Assembly: GCA_016219025.1 (NCBI GenBank)
Contig: JACRCM010000108.1
Span: 1-33,254, forward strand
DNA length: 33,254 bases
Direction of reading: 5' to 3'
From: Deltaproteobacteria bacterium
Lineage (GTDB): Bacteria > Desulfobacterota > GWC2-55-46
Shown here one piece after another: positions 22,328 to 31,626 of the stretch; the stretch's first letter is position 1; each line of letters starts with the position of its first letter. The notes under the pieces are model-generated. The model was not told the origin of the DNA and made no database searches. It saw only the letters and a list, made by a program, of their open reading frames with translations. A program made the translations under genes and the position numbers.

Positions 22328-23629
22328 ATGAAGAGATCGACGTTGGCTGCGTTGTTGATTTCCGCGGCGGTTTTTACGGTTGGCGGCGGTTATGCGTACG
22401 GCGATGAGCAAAAACCCGCCGTAGAGAAGCAGGCGCCGGAGGCCGCGCCTTCGCCAGCCGCCCCTGCCAGGATGGATGAGGCGGCGGCCGTCCAGAACGA
22501 GTACACGGTGGTGAAGCATGATACCCTCTGGGCCATCTCAGGGAAGTTCCTTAAAGACCCGTTCAAGTGGCCGGAGATATGGAAAAAGAACCAGTACATA
22601 AAGAATCCCGATCTCATCTATCCGGGCAACGTCGTAAGGATCATGCCTGACGGCTCCGTGGAGGTGGTGAGCAAGAAAGAAGCCGCCGCAGGCGCGGTAA
22701 AGACCGAAGCGTCGGCCACGCAACCGGCCATGACGGCCCCGGCAAAGGGGGTGGAGGGCCTGCCGGTGGTCGCGCTTGAGCCTAAAGAAAAGGTCGTCGT
22801 CCTTGAGCCGTCGCCGTCCGTCAAGACCGCCTCGGCCAAGAACGGCGGCGCGTCTGCCGTCCCGGCTGGGGCCGGGACGGCAGACGCGGAGGGCGCGGGC
22901 CAAGACGCCGCACCGGCAGCCGCGCCCAAGATGTCGGCGTGGACCTCGGCGGCGATCGAGCGCCAGGGCTTTATCTCCGTCAAGACCCTTACCGAGAGCG
23001 GTGCCATAGCGGCCTCAAAGGATAACAGGGTCTTTATGAAGCTGGGCGACATCGTCTACATCTCCATGAAAAACGGCGCGAAGGCGGCCGGGGCCGTAAA
23101 GGCCGGGGATAGATTCACCATCTTTACCGTAGGCGCCAAGATCACCCACCCGGTGACCGGGGATGAACTCGGCAAACTGGTCAGGGTTGACGGGACGCTC
23201 GTCATTACCGGCGTCGGAGAGGTTATCGAGGGCCGGATCGACAAGACGTTCAAGGAGATCGATCTCGGCGCAAGGATCCGCCCGTATGCGCCCCCGGTAA
23301 AGGATATCGAGATAACCAAGGCGGGAGCGCGGATCGACGGCCTGGTGGTCGCGGCGCTTGACGACAAGGTGTACACGGCCATCGGCGACATCATATACAT
23401 CGATAAAGGGACAAAGGACGGGCTGAAGCGGGGCAACGTCCTTAATATATTCAGGGCGCCGCTCAAGGCGGATGACCCTTTCAAGGGCGACAAGTTCCTG
23501 TTGCCCGCCCAGAAACTCGGCAGGCTGATAATCGCCGATACGGATGAGTCGGTCTCGACCGGCATAGTGCTGGATAGCACGACCGGCATCGCCAAGGGAG
23601 ACCTTGTCCGTTCGCCCGCTGGCGAATAG
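22328..23629 (+). CDS. LysM-domain periplasmic protein
   Basis: This 433-residue protein has a signal peptide (MKRSTLAALLISAAVFTVGGGYAYG) and a proline/alanine-rich stretch. One LysM domain follows at about 58-104 (YTVVKHDTLWAISGKFLKDPFKWPEIWKKN, LIYPGNVVRI), which binds peptidoglycan glycan chains. A low-complexity linker (about 115-205) leads to a C-terminal region of roughly 220 residues with repeated blocks such as GDIVYISMKNG and GDIIYIDKGTKDG. That region is widespread with LysM in deltaproteobacteria and relatives but has no clear function to me. AGGA at 22316-22319 is 8 nt from the ATG at 22328, which I prefer to the in-frame ATG at 22319. It follows the CpoB-like gene by 51 bp, so the pair probably forms an envelope operon. 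Confidence 0.88.
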   Translation: MKRSTLAALLISAAVFTVGGGYAYGDEQKPAVEKQAPEAAPSPAAPARMDEAAAVQNEYTVVKHDTLWAISGKFLKDPFKWPEIWKKNQYIKNPDLIYPGNVVRIMPDGSVEVVSKKEAAAGAVKTEASATQPAMTAPAKGVEGLPVVALEPKEKVVVLEPSPSVKTASAKNGGASAVPAGAGTADAEGAGQDAAPAAAPKMSAWTSAAIERQGFISVKTLTESGAIAASKDNRVFMKLGDIVYISMKNGAKAAGAVKAGDRFTIFTVGAKITHPVTGDELGKLVRVDGTLVITGVGEVIEGRIDKTFKEIDLGARIRPYAPPVKDIEITKAGARIDGLVVAALDDKVYTAIGDIIYIDKGTKDGLKRGNVLNIFRAPLKADDPFKGDKFLLPAQKLGRLIIADTDESVSTGIVLDSTTGIAKGDLVRSPAGE

Positions 23630-23738
23630 GGCGGGTTGTTCCGCTCCAGATGCGTGTTTAGCCGCGCGATGATGGAAGATATCCCTTTTTCAAGGGTTTC
23701 ATGGAGTTTTTCCGGCGGAACCGGACGTCTACCAAACC

Positions 23739-24815
23739 GTGGATAATCCCGGAATTAAATACTGGCTTGCCCTCACGAGGGTCAAGGGCCTGCAACTGCT
23801 GACGCTCCGCGGCCTTATGGAGAGGTTTGGAGGCCCTGAAGGCCTCTTCGGCGAAAGACGCGGCGCCATAGCCGCGTTTTCACCCGCCCTTGCGGACGGG
23901 GTGGCGGGTTTTGACGGATGGGGGTGGGTCGACAATGAAATCGAACTCATCGCCGGGGCCGGCGCGAGGGCGGTCGCCTTCGACGACCCGGCCTACCCCG
24001 CGCAACTCAGGGAGATATGCGATCCGCCGTGTCTCCTGTACGTAAAGGGGACGCTCCCCGATAAAGATAAGCCCGTTGTGGCGGTGGTCGGCACGAGGCA
24101 GCCGACGCATTACGGGCTGCGCCTGTCCGAGGCGGTCTCAAGGGGGCTCGCGGCGAGGGGGGCCGTTGTGGCAAGCGGAATGGCAAGGGGGTGCGACACC
24201 GCCGCGCACAAAGGGGCCCTGGCCTCCGGCGGAGAGACCGTCGCCGTGCTCGGCACCGGGGTGGACGTGCCGTATCCGCGGGAGAACGCGAAGCTTTATG
24301 AAGAGATCGCGCTAAAGGGCGCGGTCATATCCGAACTGCCCATGTCCACTCCTCCGGCGCCTTATAATTTTCCCAAGAGGAACAGGATAATAAGCGGCCT
24401 TGCGCTCGCCGTGGTGGTGGCCGAGGCGCCCATGCGAAGCGGCGCGCTCCAGACCGCGAGGCTCGCGCTCGATTATAACAGAGAGGTCATGGCCGTGCCC
24501 GGACAGGCCGGGTCGATAAAGTCGATGGGGACGAACAAACTCCTCAAGGACGGGGCCACCATCGTGGAGAGCGCCGAAGACGTGCTGGCCGCCCTGTCGT
24601 TGACCTTCACCGTCCGGGAGGTGACAGGCGGGCCAGAGTTAGGCCCGGAGGAGGCGCGCATCATGAGCGCGATAGGGGAGGCCGCCGTGCATATAGACGG
24701 CATAGTCAGCGGGACGGGGCTGCCGCCGGCGCGTTGCTCCGCGCTCCTCATGGAGATGGAAATCAAGGGGATGGTAAGACAGCGCCCCGGCATGTATTTT
24801 ACGAGGGGAGTATAA
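23739..24815 (+). CDS. dprA: DNA-processing protein DprA
   Basis: DprA loads RecA on incoming single-stranded DNA during natural transformation. The 358-residue protein begins at GTG 23739 (MDNPGIKYWLALTRVKG), as no ATG lies near the family start. An N-terminal SAM-like helical region is followed by the extended Rossmann fold: VAVVGTRQPTHYGL, VASGMARGCDTAAHKGAL, VLGTGVDVPYPREN, FPKRNRIISGLA, EAPMRSGALQTA and VMAVPG. The C-terminal winged helix (GEAAVHIDGIVSGTGLPPARCSALLMEMEIKG) is also present. The gene is directly upstream of topA, a common pairing (dprA-topA). Confidence 0.95.
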   Translation: MDNPGIKYWLALTRVKGLQLLTLRGLMERFGGPEGLFGERRGAIAAFSPALADGVAGFDGWGWVDNEIELIAGAGARAVAFDDPAYPAQLREICDPPCLLYVKGTLPDKDKPVVAVVGTRQPTHYGLRLSEAVSRGLAARGAVVASGMARGCDTAAHKGALASGGETVAVLGTGVDVPYPRENAKLYEEIALKGAVISELPMSTPPAPYNFPKRNRIISGLALAVVVAEAPMRSGALQTARLALDYNREVMAVPGQAGSIKSMGTNKLLKDGATIVESAEDVLAALSLTFTVREVTGGPELGPEEARIMSAIGEAAVHIDGIVSGTGLPPARCSALLMEMEIKGMVRQRPGMYFTRGV

Positions 24816-24817
24816 AG

Positions 24818-24849
24818 CGGTTATCGGTTATCCGTTATCGGTTATCGGT
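24818..24849. repeat. 7-bp tandem repeat after dprA
   Basis: The unit CGGTTAT is repeated about four and a half times (24818, 24825, 24832 with one change, 24839, then a partial copy). It begins right after the dprA stop codon. Confidence 0.75.
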
Positions 24850-24881
24850 GAAGGTGAGCAGATGATTATTCCTTTATGTGC

Positions 24882-24942
24882 CGGCGGGAGTTTCCTCCCG
24901 CCGCATCCCATGCAGATGCCGTCAGGAGTTTTCCTGACGGCA
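24882..24942. repeat. Two perfect hairpins in the dprA-topA spacer
   Basis: The first hairpin pairs CGGCGGGAG (24882-24890) with CTCCCGCCG (24895-24903) around TTTC. The second pairs TGCCGTCAGGA (24917-24927) with TCCTGACGGCA (24932-24942) around GTTT. Both have four-base loops and are only 13 bp apart. They could end dprA transcription, though there is no strong T run, or be members of a dispersed repeat family. Confidence 0.75.
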
Positions 24943-24988
24943 CGGCAATCCGCAGTCACGGTCCACGGCCACGGTTCACGGTATTTAC

Positions 24989-24997
24989 TGGTATAAT
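24989..24997 (+). promoter_or_regulatory. Extended -10 promoter element of topA
   Basis: TG-G-TATAAT at 24989-24997 is a perfect extended -10 element, which can work without a good -35 box. It is followed by 53 bp of leader to the topA ATG. Repeated CACGG units (24957-24982) lie just upstream. Confidence 0.55.
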
Positions 24998-25050
24998 GGC
25001 GGTATGCGCCGCCGCGTCAAGAAAATTCATGGAGACAGGTATCCAATATC

Positions 25051-27198
25051 ATGGGAAAGTCCCTCGTAATAGTCGAGTCGCCGGCAAAGGCGAAGACGAT
25101 AAATAAATTCCTCGGCAAGGATTTTTTGGTGCTGGCCTCTGTGGGCCACGTGAAAGACCTGCCAAAGAGCAAGCTCGGCATCGACATCGACAACGGGTTC
25201 GCCCCGTCCTACGAGGTCATAAAGGGCAAGGCCAACACCATAAAGGAGCTCAAGAAGGCAGGCAAGGAGGCCGAGGCCATATACCTCGCGCCCGACCCTG
25301 ACCGCGAAGGCGAGGCCATCGCATGGCACATCGCCGAAGAGATAGACAAGAAGCACGCGAAGACCCACCGCGTCCTCTTCAACGAGATAACGGAAAAGGC
25401 CGTAAGGGACGCCATCGTCCATCCGATGCCGTTGGATCGCAGCAAGTATGACGCGCAGCAGGCCCGGCGCGTGCTCGACAGGCTCGTCGGATATCAGGTA
25501 AGCCCCATACTCTGGGACAAGGTCAGGCGGGGACTCTCCGCGGGCAGGGTTCAGTCCGTGGCCGTAAGGCTGATATGCGACAGGGAGCGCGAGATACAGG
25601 CGTTCAAGCCGCAGGAATACTGGTCTATAACCGCCGAGCTCGCCAATCAAGGCGGCGCGGTCTTCTCCGCCAGGCTTGCGAAGAAGGACAATAAGAAGCT
25701 GGAGATAAACGGCGAAGCCGGGGCGCAAGCGGCCTTGAGCGAACTCAAGGGCGCGGACTACGCCGTGGCCGAGGTGGAGACGAAAAAGGTAAAGAGGAAC
25801 CCTGCCGCGCCGTTCACCACGAGCAAGCTTCAGCAGGAGGCGTCGAGGAAACTCGGATACACCGCCAAAAAGACGATGATGCTCGCGCAGCAGTTATACG
25901 AGGGCATCGAGATAGGCGCGGACGGCCCGGTGGGGCTGATATCCTACATGAGGACGGATTCCACGCGCATATCGAACGAGGCCGTCTCCGCCGCGCGTTC
26001 CCTCATAGAGGCCAGGTTCGGGGCCGCGTATCTCCCGGCCAAGCCCAACGTATACAAGAGCAAGAAGAGCGCCCAGGACGCGCACGAGGCCATCAGGCCG
26101 ACCTGCTTCGAGCATCCGCCGGACGCCGTGGATGACTACCTCACTAAAGACCAGTGGCGGCTATACGACCTGATATGGAAGAGGTTCATAGCGTGCCAGA
26201 TGTCGCCTGCCCTCATCGACCAGACCTCGGCGCGCATAAGCGCCGGGGCATATACCTTCAACGCCTCCGGTTCGACCGTGAAGTTTCAGGGTTTCATGGC
26301 GGTCTACGTCGAGGGCAAGGACGTGGAGGAGGAGAAGGAAGAGAAGCTGCCGCCGCTCAAGAAGGGCGAGGGCTTGAATCTCCGTTCCATTACCCCTGAG
26401 CAGCACTTCACGCAGCCGCCTCCGAGGTTCACCGAGGCTACGCTCGTAAAGGAGCTGGAGGAGAAGGGCATCGGAAGGCCCTCCACATACGCCGCCATCA
26501 TATCCACCATACAGGACAGGGAGTACGTGCTCAAGGAGAAGACGCAGCTCAAGCCAACGGAGCTGGGGTTTCTCGTGACCGACCTCCTGATAGCGTCATT
26601 CCCAGAGATACTCGACGCGGAGTTCACCGCCCACATGGAGGAGGAGCTCGACCTCATTGAAGAGGGCAAGATGGCGTGGACAAAGGCGATGGAGGAGTTC
26701 TACGGTCCGTTCAAGGCGTCTTTGGACAAGGCCAGGGTGGACATGAAAAACGTCAAGACCGAGGAGGTGGCCACTGACCTCGTCTGTGAAAAGTGCGGCA
26801 AGGGCATGGTCATAAAGTGGGGCAGGAAGGGCAAGTTTCTGGCCTGTTCAGGCTATCCCGAATGCAAGAACACCATGGATTTTACCATCGGGGGGGACGG
26901 CAAGGTCGTGGCCGTCGAGAGGAAGACCGAGACGACCGACGCGCTATGCCCCAAGTGCGGGGCGCAGATGGTCATCAAGAGCGGCAGGTTCGGCAAATTC
27001 ATCGCGTGCTCCAAGTACCCGGAGTGCAAGACCACCCAGCCCTATTCGACCGGCATCCCGTGTCCCAACGGCGACGGCGGCAAGCTCATGGAGAGGCGCA
27101 CCAAGAAGGGTCGAGTTTTCTTCTCCTGCTCCCTCTACCCGAACTGCGACTACGCAACGTGGCAGCTCCCAAAGGACAAGGAAAAGGAGAGCGCGTAG
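25051..27198 (+). CDS. topA: DNA topoisomerase I
   Basis: TopA relaxes negative supercoils by a type IA mechanism. The 715-residue protein has an N-terminal TOPRIM domain with VIVESPAK (E9) and DPDREGE (82-88). The active-site tyrosine is Y299 in ISYMRTDSTR, and the toroidal type IA core ends near residue 560. Three C-terminal zinc-ribbon repeats follow: CEKCG...CSGYPEC, CPKCG...CSKYPEC, and CPNGDGG...CSLYPNC. The third lacks one of the usual four cysteines (CPNGD in place of CxxC or CPxxxC), so it may not bind zinc. It follows dprA after a repeat-rich spacer and has its own extended -10 promoter. Confidence 0.96.
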   Translation: MGKSLVIVESPAKAKTINKFLGKDFLVLASVGHVKDLPKSKLGIDIDNGFAPSYEVIKGKANTIKELKKAGKEAEAIYLAPDPDREGEAIAWHIAEEIDKKHAKTHRVLFNEITEKAVRDAIVHPMPLDRSKYDAQQARRVLDRLVGYQVSPILWDKVRRGLSAGRVQSVAVRLICDREREIQAFKPQEYWSITAELANQGGAVFSARLAKKDNKKLEINGEAGAQAALSELKGADYAVAEVETKKVKRNPAAPFTTSKLQQEASRKLGYTAKKTMMLAQQLYEGIEIGADGPVGLISYMRTDSTRISNEAVSAARSLIEARFGAAYLPAKPNVYKSKKSAQDAHEAIRPTCFEHPPDAVDDYLTKDQWRLYDLIWKRFIACQMSPALIDQTSARISAGAYTFNASGSTVKFQGFMAVYVEGKDVEEEKEEKLPPLKKGEGLNLRSITPEQHFTQPPPRFTEATLVKELEEKGIGRPSTYAAIISTIQDREYVLKEKTQLKPTELGFLVTDLLIASFPEILDAEFTAHMEEELDLIEEGKMAWTKAMEEFYGPFKASLDKARVDMKNVKTEEVATDLVCEKCGKGMVIKWGRKGKFLACSGYPECKNTMDFTIGGDGKVVAVERKTETTDALCPKCGAQMVIKSGRFGKFIACSKYPECKTTQPYSTGIPCPNGDGGKLMERRTKKGRVFFSCSLYPNCDYATWQLPKDKEKESA

Positions 27199-27213
27199 GC
27201 GGGAAGACGGGAG

Positions 27214-27233
27214 GCCGGAAAGGATTTTCCGGC
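27214..27233. terminator. Possible terminator hairpin after topA
   Basis: GCCGGAAA (27214-27221) pairs perfectly with TTTCCGGC (27226-27233) around the loop GGAT, 16 bp after the topA stop. There is no T run after the stem, so factor-independent termination is uncertain. Confidence 0.4.
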
Positions 27234-27314
27234 GGGGCAGCGGCAGTGTGGCATAGCCCGTTCTACTGCTTGTCATCACCGAGCGCGTCTATCGGGGATA
27301 TGTTCTGAATGGAG

Positions 27315-27358
27315 TTTGCGGCTTGCAATGCGCTTCTATAATCGAAATCTTTTATAAT
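27315..27358 (+). promoter_or_regulatory. Probable promoter region of the REC-PilZ gene
   Basis: Two perfect TATAAT hexamers lie 16 bp apart (27337-27342 and 27353-27358). TTTGCG (27315-27320) is a weak -35 box 16 bp before the first. The second hexamer has no recognisable -35 box. Confidence 0.45.
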
Positions 27359-27388
27359 CCATAACCGGTAACCGCTTGAGGGGTGCGG

Positions 27389-28135
27389 ATGATAACCAAG
27401 GACTCAAAGAACGTATTCATTGCGGACGACAGCGTCTTTTTCAGGGCAAAGCTCTCGGATATACTCGTGGAGGCCGGGCACAAGGTCAGGTTCGCCAAGG
27501 ACGGCAGGGAGCTCATCAAGGAGATACGGATCGACCACGACGGTATAGATCTCCTCGTGCTCGACCTCCAGATGCCGGACATCGACGGCTTCGGGGTACT
27601 GAGGTGGCTCAAGGAGAACGGCTTCGCCGGCAGGTTCCCGGTGCTCGTGGTCACGTCGGTATACGAGGCTGCGCACGTGGTTGACGGCCTGCGAGAGCTT
27701 GGCGCGGCCGGGCTTATGACGAAGGGTTTCACCCCGGAGCAGATAATCTTCAGGGTCAACAGGATACTCTTCCCCGACAAGGTCGCCAAGCGCGCCCCGG
27801 CCGAGCGCGTGCCCGTATCCATGCCCGTGGACTTTACGGTCGGCGGCAAACAGCAGACCGGGTTCATCCTGAATATAAGCGAGGGCGGGGCCTTCCTTCA
27901 CACTAACGCGGACATCCTCGTGGGCGCGATGCCGCACCTCAAGTTCTCTTTGCCGGGCAGCGACCGCGTCTTCGACGTCAAGGCCGTGGTGAAATGGTCT
28001 ACGAGCGACGTTCAGCACAAGACGCTCTTCGGAGGCTACGGCGTCATGTTCACGTCCGTATCCGAGGAGGACCAGACCATCCTAAAACACTTCGTAGACG
28101 AGGAGTCGAAGAAGCTGGGGATAAACAACATGTAG
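27389..28135 (+). CDS. Response regulator: receiver plus PilZ-like domain (copy A)
   Basis: This 248-residue cytoplasmic regulator has a CheY-like receiver (about 8-125) with the acidic pair D13/D14, phospho-acceptor D59 in LLVLDLQMPD, TS in VLVVTS and the lysine in LMTKGF. A PilZ-like domain follows (about 135-240), with the NISEGGAFL loop equivalent to (D/N)xSxxG. The c-di-GMP arginine motif RxxxR is not intact: KRAPAERVPV has the arginines five apart. Start ATG 27389 (MITKDSKN) is chosen because copy B begins MITNEPKN and GAGGGG lies at 27378-27383; an upstream GTG at 27383 is in frame. No histidine kinase is adjacent. It probably relays phosphorylation to a protein partner, perhaps in motility or surface behaviour. 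Confidence 0.88.
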   Translation: MITKDSKNVFIADDSVFFRAKLSDILVEAGHKVRFAKDGRELIKEIRIDHDGIDLLVLDLQMPDIDGFGVLRWLKENGFAGRFPVLVVTSVYEAAHVVDGLRELGAAGLMTKGFTPEQIIFRVNRILFPDKVAKRAPAERVPVSMPVDFTVGGKQQTGFILNISEGGAFLHTNADILVGAMPHLKFSLPGSDRVFDVKAVVKWSTSDVQHKTLFGGYGVMFTSVSEEDQTILKHFVDEESKKLGINNM

Positions 28136-28152
28136 CGCCCTCTCCCGCCGTT

Positions 28153-28641
28153 TTATCGTCCGGGCCGCAGGTAATACGAATATACCGCCAGCCCCACCCC
28201 CACGGTTATGGCCGTATCCGCCGCGTTGAACGCGGGCCAGTGGTACGCGCCCGCTTGGAAATCGAGAAAATCCACGACGTAGCCGAGCCTTACCCTGTCT
28301 ATCAGGTTGCCGACTGCGCCTCCGGCGATGAGCGCGAGCGAGAGGTTTTGCAGGAGGGATGCGGCTTGCCTCGCCATGAACCCGATTATGACGAGCGCGG
28401 CTATGGACGCGCCGGCGAGGAATACCGTCCTTAGCGCGCCTCCTGAGGCAAGGATGCTGAAGGCCGCCCCGGGGTTCCCGTAATAGACGAGGTTGAATAC
28501 CCCGCGTATCACGGGCACGGACTCCGAGTAGGCGAACCTCCCGGCGATTACGGCCTTTGCCGCCTGATCGATGACGGCCACGGAGAGCGCGATGGCCGCG
28601 AATATGCCGAGGTTCTTTTTTATCGGAGCGCCTCCACGCAC
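28153..28641 (-). CDS. lspA: Lipoprotein signal peptidase LspA
   Basis: LspA is the inner-membrane aspartyl protease that removes the signal peptide from diacylglyceryl-modified prolipoproteins. The 162-residue protein has four hydrophobic helices. The catalytic aspartates are D115 in [10 protein letters not shown] and D142 in FNAADTAI, and the conserved asparagine region is [12 protein letters not shown]. It overlaps the 3' end of ileS by 22 bp, so it is translated from the same mRNA; ileS-lspA is a very common operon. It would process the CpoB-like lipoprotein encoded in this window. The gene is convergent with the REC-PilZ gene, with only 17 bp between their stops. Confidence 0.95.
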   Translation of the reverse strand: MRGGAPIKKNLGIFAAIALSVAVIDQAAKAVIAGRFAYSESVPVIRGVFNLVYYGNPGAAFSILASGGALRTVFLAGASIAALVIIGFMARQAASLLQNLSLALIAGGAVGNLIDRVRLGYVVDFLDFQAGAYHWPAFNAADTAITVGVGLAVYSYYLRPGR

Positions 28642-31481
28642 CTGTTGCAGACAGCCGGGTGGTTAGCGTTTTTCCCGACCGACGGACTGTAATGCCAGCA
28701 CCGCTCGCATTTGCCGCCCACGGCCTTGGAGACCGAAAATAGCGCTCCCCCGGACGCATCGCTTACGCTGAAACGCGAGACTATGAGCGCCTCTTCAAGG
28801 CTGCCCGCCTCGGCCTTGAGGAGCTTCCTGAACCCGTCCACGCCGATATCAAGACGCAAGGCGTCGATGAGTTTCTTGAGTTCTCCGGCATTGCCGGTGT
28901 AAAAAGTTATCTCGGCGTCCAACGGATGCCCGATGACCTTGTCTCTGCGCGCCGCCTCAAGCGCCTTGGACGCCTCGTCCTTTATCAGGAGGAGCGTATC
29001 CCACTTCTTCGCCAACCCGTCGTCGAGCCAGGCGGCGGGCGCCTCAGGCATGGCCGCGAGGTGGACGCTCTCCTCCCTCCTGCCGGGCATGAACTGCCAC
29101 GCCTCGTCGGCGGTGAAGACGAGTATCGGCGCGGTTAGGCGCACGAGGTGGTCGAGGCAGTGGTATATCGCGGTCTGAGCGGCGCGTCTGCGGGGCGACG
29201 TTGCGCCGCTCGTGTAGAGCCTGTCCTTGAGCGCGTCGAGGTAGAAGGCGCTGAGATCAACGTTGCAGAAGCTGTGGACGGCATGGTAGACCGCGTGGAA
29301 CTCGAACGCCTCATACGCCCCCAGGACGCGCCTTGTGAGTTGGGCAAGGCGGTGTAGGGTCAGTCTGTCGAGCTCCTCCAGTTCGGCATACGGAACCGCG
29401 TCTTTTTCCGGGTCAAAGCCGTTGAGGTTGCCGAGTATGTACCTGAATGTATTTCTTATCCTCCGGTAGCCCTCGGCCAGGCGTTTCAATATCTCCTCGG
29501 ATATCCTTATGTCCTCCCTGTAGTCCTCTCCGGCGACCCAGAGACGGAGCACCTCTGCCCCGTATTTGCCGATGACCTCCTGAGGGGCCACGACGTTGCC
29601 CTGCGACTTGCTCATCTTCCTGCCCTCGCCGTCCACGACGAACCCGTGCGTGAGCACCGCCTTGTATGGCGGGGCCCCCCGCGTGCCGACCGAGGCGAGG
29701 AGCGAGGAGTGGAACCAGCCCCTGTGCTGGTCGCTCCCTTCAAGGTAGAGGTCGGCCGGGAAGCTCAAGCCGTCCCTCTGTTCGAGGACCGCGGCAAACG
29801 AAACCCCGGAGTCGAACCATACGTCGAGGATGTTCTCCTCTTTCTTGAACTCGGCCTTGCCGCACTTAGGGCATTTGACGCCCGGGGGCACGAGGTCTTT
29901 TATGCCGCGCTCGAACCACACGTCGGCCCCGTCCTTCTCGAACGCGGCGGCAAGGGAGGTTATCAAACCCTTGTCAAGGAAGGAGTGTCCGCACCCGGCG
30001 CAGACGATGGCCGGTATGGGCACGCCCCAGACGCGCTGGCGCGAGAGGCACCAGTCCGGCCTGTTCTCTATCATGTTGTAGATGCGGTCGCGGCCCCATG
30101 AGGGTATCCATCTTATTTTCTTGTCGATGGCCTCTAATGCGCTTTTGCGCAACCCAGCCGCCTCCATCGACACGAACCACTGCTCGGTCGCCCGGAAGAT
30201 TATCGGAGACTTGCACCTCCAGCAGTGCGGGTACGAGTGCCGGATGTCTTCTTTCGCAACGAGCGCGCCCGTTGACCTTAACAGCTCGATGACGCCGGAG
30301 TTCGCCTTGAAGACGAACTCGCCCGCAAACTGCGGCACCGCGTCCGTGAACTTGCCTGAGTCGTCGACCGGGTTGTATATGTCGAGTCCGTGCTTGAGTC
30401 CGAGCTCATAGTCTTCCTGACCGTGCCCCGGCGCTATGTGCACGCAGCCCGTGCCCGCCTCGGTCGTGACGTGTCCGCCGAGGAAGACCTTCGACTCCCT
30501 GTCGATGAAGGGGTGTTTGCAAACAGTGCCGCCGATGCCGTCGCCGCCGACAGTATGGACGCATTCAACGTCTTCAGGCGCGACACCGGCCTTTTTAAAC
30601 AACGCATCGGCAAGGTCTTGTGCAACCACCCATACCTCGGCATCGCCATTCGTCTTTACCTTATAAATACCATATATGATGGACGCGCCGACCGCTATGG
30701 CAAGGTTGGCCGGCAGCGTCCACGGCGTGGTCGTCCAGATGATTACGTATTTGGGCAAATCGGCGATATTGTTATGCTCATCGAAATCAAAGCCGTCACG
30801 CGACGTCTCCTTTTCCCACTCACGCGGCCACTTCTCCACCCTGAACTTCACGTATACCGACGGCGAGGTCTTGTCCGCGTACTCGACCTCGGCCTCGGCA
30901 AGTGCGGTCCTGCACGACGGGCACCAGTGCACGGGTTTCTTGCCTTTGTACACGATGCCCCTGTCAACGAACCTGCCGAGTTCCCGGAGTATCGCGGCCT
31001 GGTACCCGTAGGACATCGTAAGGTACGGCCTGTCCCAGTCGCCGAAGACGCCGAGGCGCTTGAAGTCCAGCCGCTGGACGTCGACGAACTTTGCGGCGTA
31101 CGCGCGGCAGCGCTTGCGTATCTCGGCCTTCGAGATCTCGGCCTTCTTTCCGCCAAGCTCCTTTTCCACCTGCAACTCTATGGGTAGGCCGTGGCAGTCC
31201 CAGCCCGGCACGTAGGCCGAGGCAAAGCCGGACATGGTTCTGCTTTTTACCACGAAGTCCTTGAGTATCTTGTTGAGCGCGTGACCGATGTGGATGTTGC
31301 CGTTGGCGTAAGGCGGGCCGTCGTGGAGGATGTACTTCGGCCTGTGCGCCGACGAGGCGAGTATCTTTCCGTAGAGTCCGGCCTCCTCCCATTGAGCGAG
31401 CATTCCCGGCTCCCTCTTCGTGAGGTCGGCCTTCATCTGAAAGCCTGTTTCCGGCAGATTGAGCGTTGCCTTGTAGTCCAT
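28620..31481 (-). CDS. ileS: Isoleucyl-tRNA synthetase
   Basis: IleRS charges tRNA-Ile and edits misactivated valine. The 953-residue length is normal for the bacterial form. The class I HIGH motif is at 64-67 ([11 protein letters not shown]) and KMSKSQGNV at about 622-630. Editing-domain blocks such as [15 protein letters not shown] and [19 protein letters not shown] are present between them. A C-terminal zinc finger (CERCW...CNRC) lies near the end, as in bacterial IleRS. The many ATA codons in this genome need the lysidine-modified tRNA-Ile that this enzyme must also charge. The start ATG at 31481 follows AAAAGGA. It is transcribed with lspA. Confidence 0.97.
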   Translation of the reverse strand: MDYKATLNLPETGFQMKADLTKREPGMLAQWEEAGLYGKILASSAHRPKYILHDGPPYANGNIHIGHALNKILKDFVVKSRTMSGFASAYVPGWDCHGLPIELQVEKELGGKKAEISKAEIRKRCRAYAAKFVDVQRLDFKRLGVFGDWDRPYLTMSYGYQAAILRELGRFVDRGIVYKGKKPVHWCPSCRTALAEAEVEYADKTSPSVYVKFRVEKWPREWEKETSRDGFDFDEHNNIADLPKYVIIWTTTPWTLPANLAIAVGASIIYGIYKVKTNGDAEVWVVAQDLADALFKKAGVAPEDVECVHTVGGDGIGGTVCKHPFIDRESKVFLGGHVTTEAGTGCVHIAPGHGQEDYELGLKHGLDIYNPVDDSGKFTDAVPQFAGEFVFKANSGVIELLRSTGALVAKEDIRHSYPHCWRCKSPIIFRATEQWFVSMEAAGLRKSALEAIDKKIRWIPSWGRDRIYNMIENRPDWCLSRQRVWGVPIPAIVCAGCGHSFLDKGLITSLAAAFEKDGADVWFERGIKDLVPPGVKCPKCGKAEFKKEENILDVWFDSGVSFAAVLEQRDGLSFPADLYLEGSDQHRGWFHSSLLASVGTRGAPPYKAVLTHGFVVDGEGRKMSKSQGNVVAPQEVIGKYGAEVLRLWVAGEDYREDIRISEEILKRLAEGYRRIRNTFRYILGNLNGFDPEKDAVPYAELEELDRLTLHRLAQLTRRVLGAYEAFEFHAVYHAVHSFCNVDLSAFYLDALKDRLYTSGATSPRRRAAQTAIYHCLDHLVRLTAPILVFTADEAWQFMPGRREESVHLAAMPEAPAAWLDDGLAKKWDTLLLIKDEASKALEAARRDKVIGHPLDAEITFYTGNAGELKKLIDALRLDIGVDGFRKLLKAEAGSLEEALIVSRFSVSDASGGALFSVSKAVGGKCERCWHYSPSVGKNANHPAVCNRCVEALR

Positions 31482-31566
31482 CAGAGTCCTTTTTATGCTT
31501 TATTTCATAATAAAAATTAACACAGGCGTTGGGAAAATAGAATCTTTTTCTCTACATAAAACGCAG

Positions 31567-31596
31567 CGGCCCGCGCAGGGACAGGATCGCGGGCCG
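31567..31596 (-). terminator. Possible terminator hairpin after the cytochrome c'-like gene
   Basis: CGGCCCGCG (31567-31575) and CGCGGGCCG (31588-31596) form a perfect 9-bp stem around a 12-base loop. On the minus strand the stem is followed by CTGCGTTTTATG, a weak T tract. It lies just downstream of the cytochrome stop and upstream of ileS. Confidence 0.45.
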
Positions 31597-31626
31597 TTCT
31601 ACGGCTCAACTCTTATATGGAAGGAC

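Noticed and set aside
24818-24942. Possible CRISPR array
   Set aside because: The tandem units are only 7 bp with no spacers, and the two hairpins differ in sequence.
24876-25106. 76-codon plus-strand frame before topA
   Set aside because: It runs through the hairpin repeats and into topA in another frame, and has no protein-like pattern.
31482-31626. T-box or other riboswitch ahead of ileS
   Set aside because: The 145-bp spacer has no conserved T-box sequence and holds only a simple hairpin belonging to the upstream gene, so I see no riboswitch.
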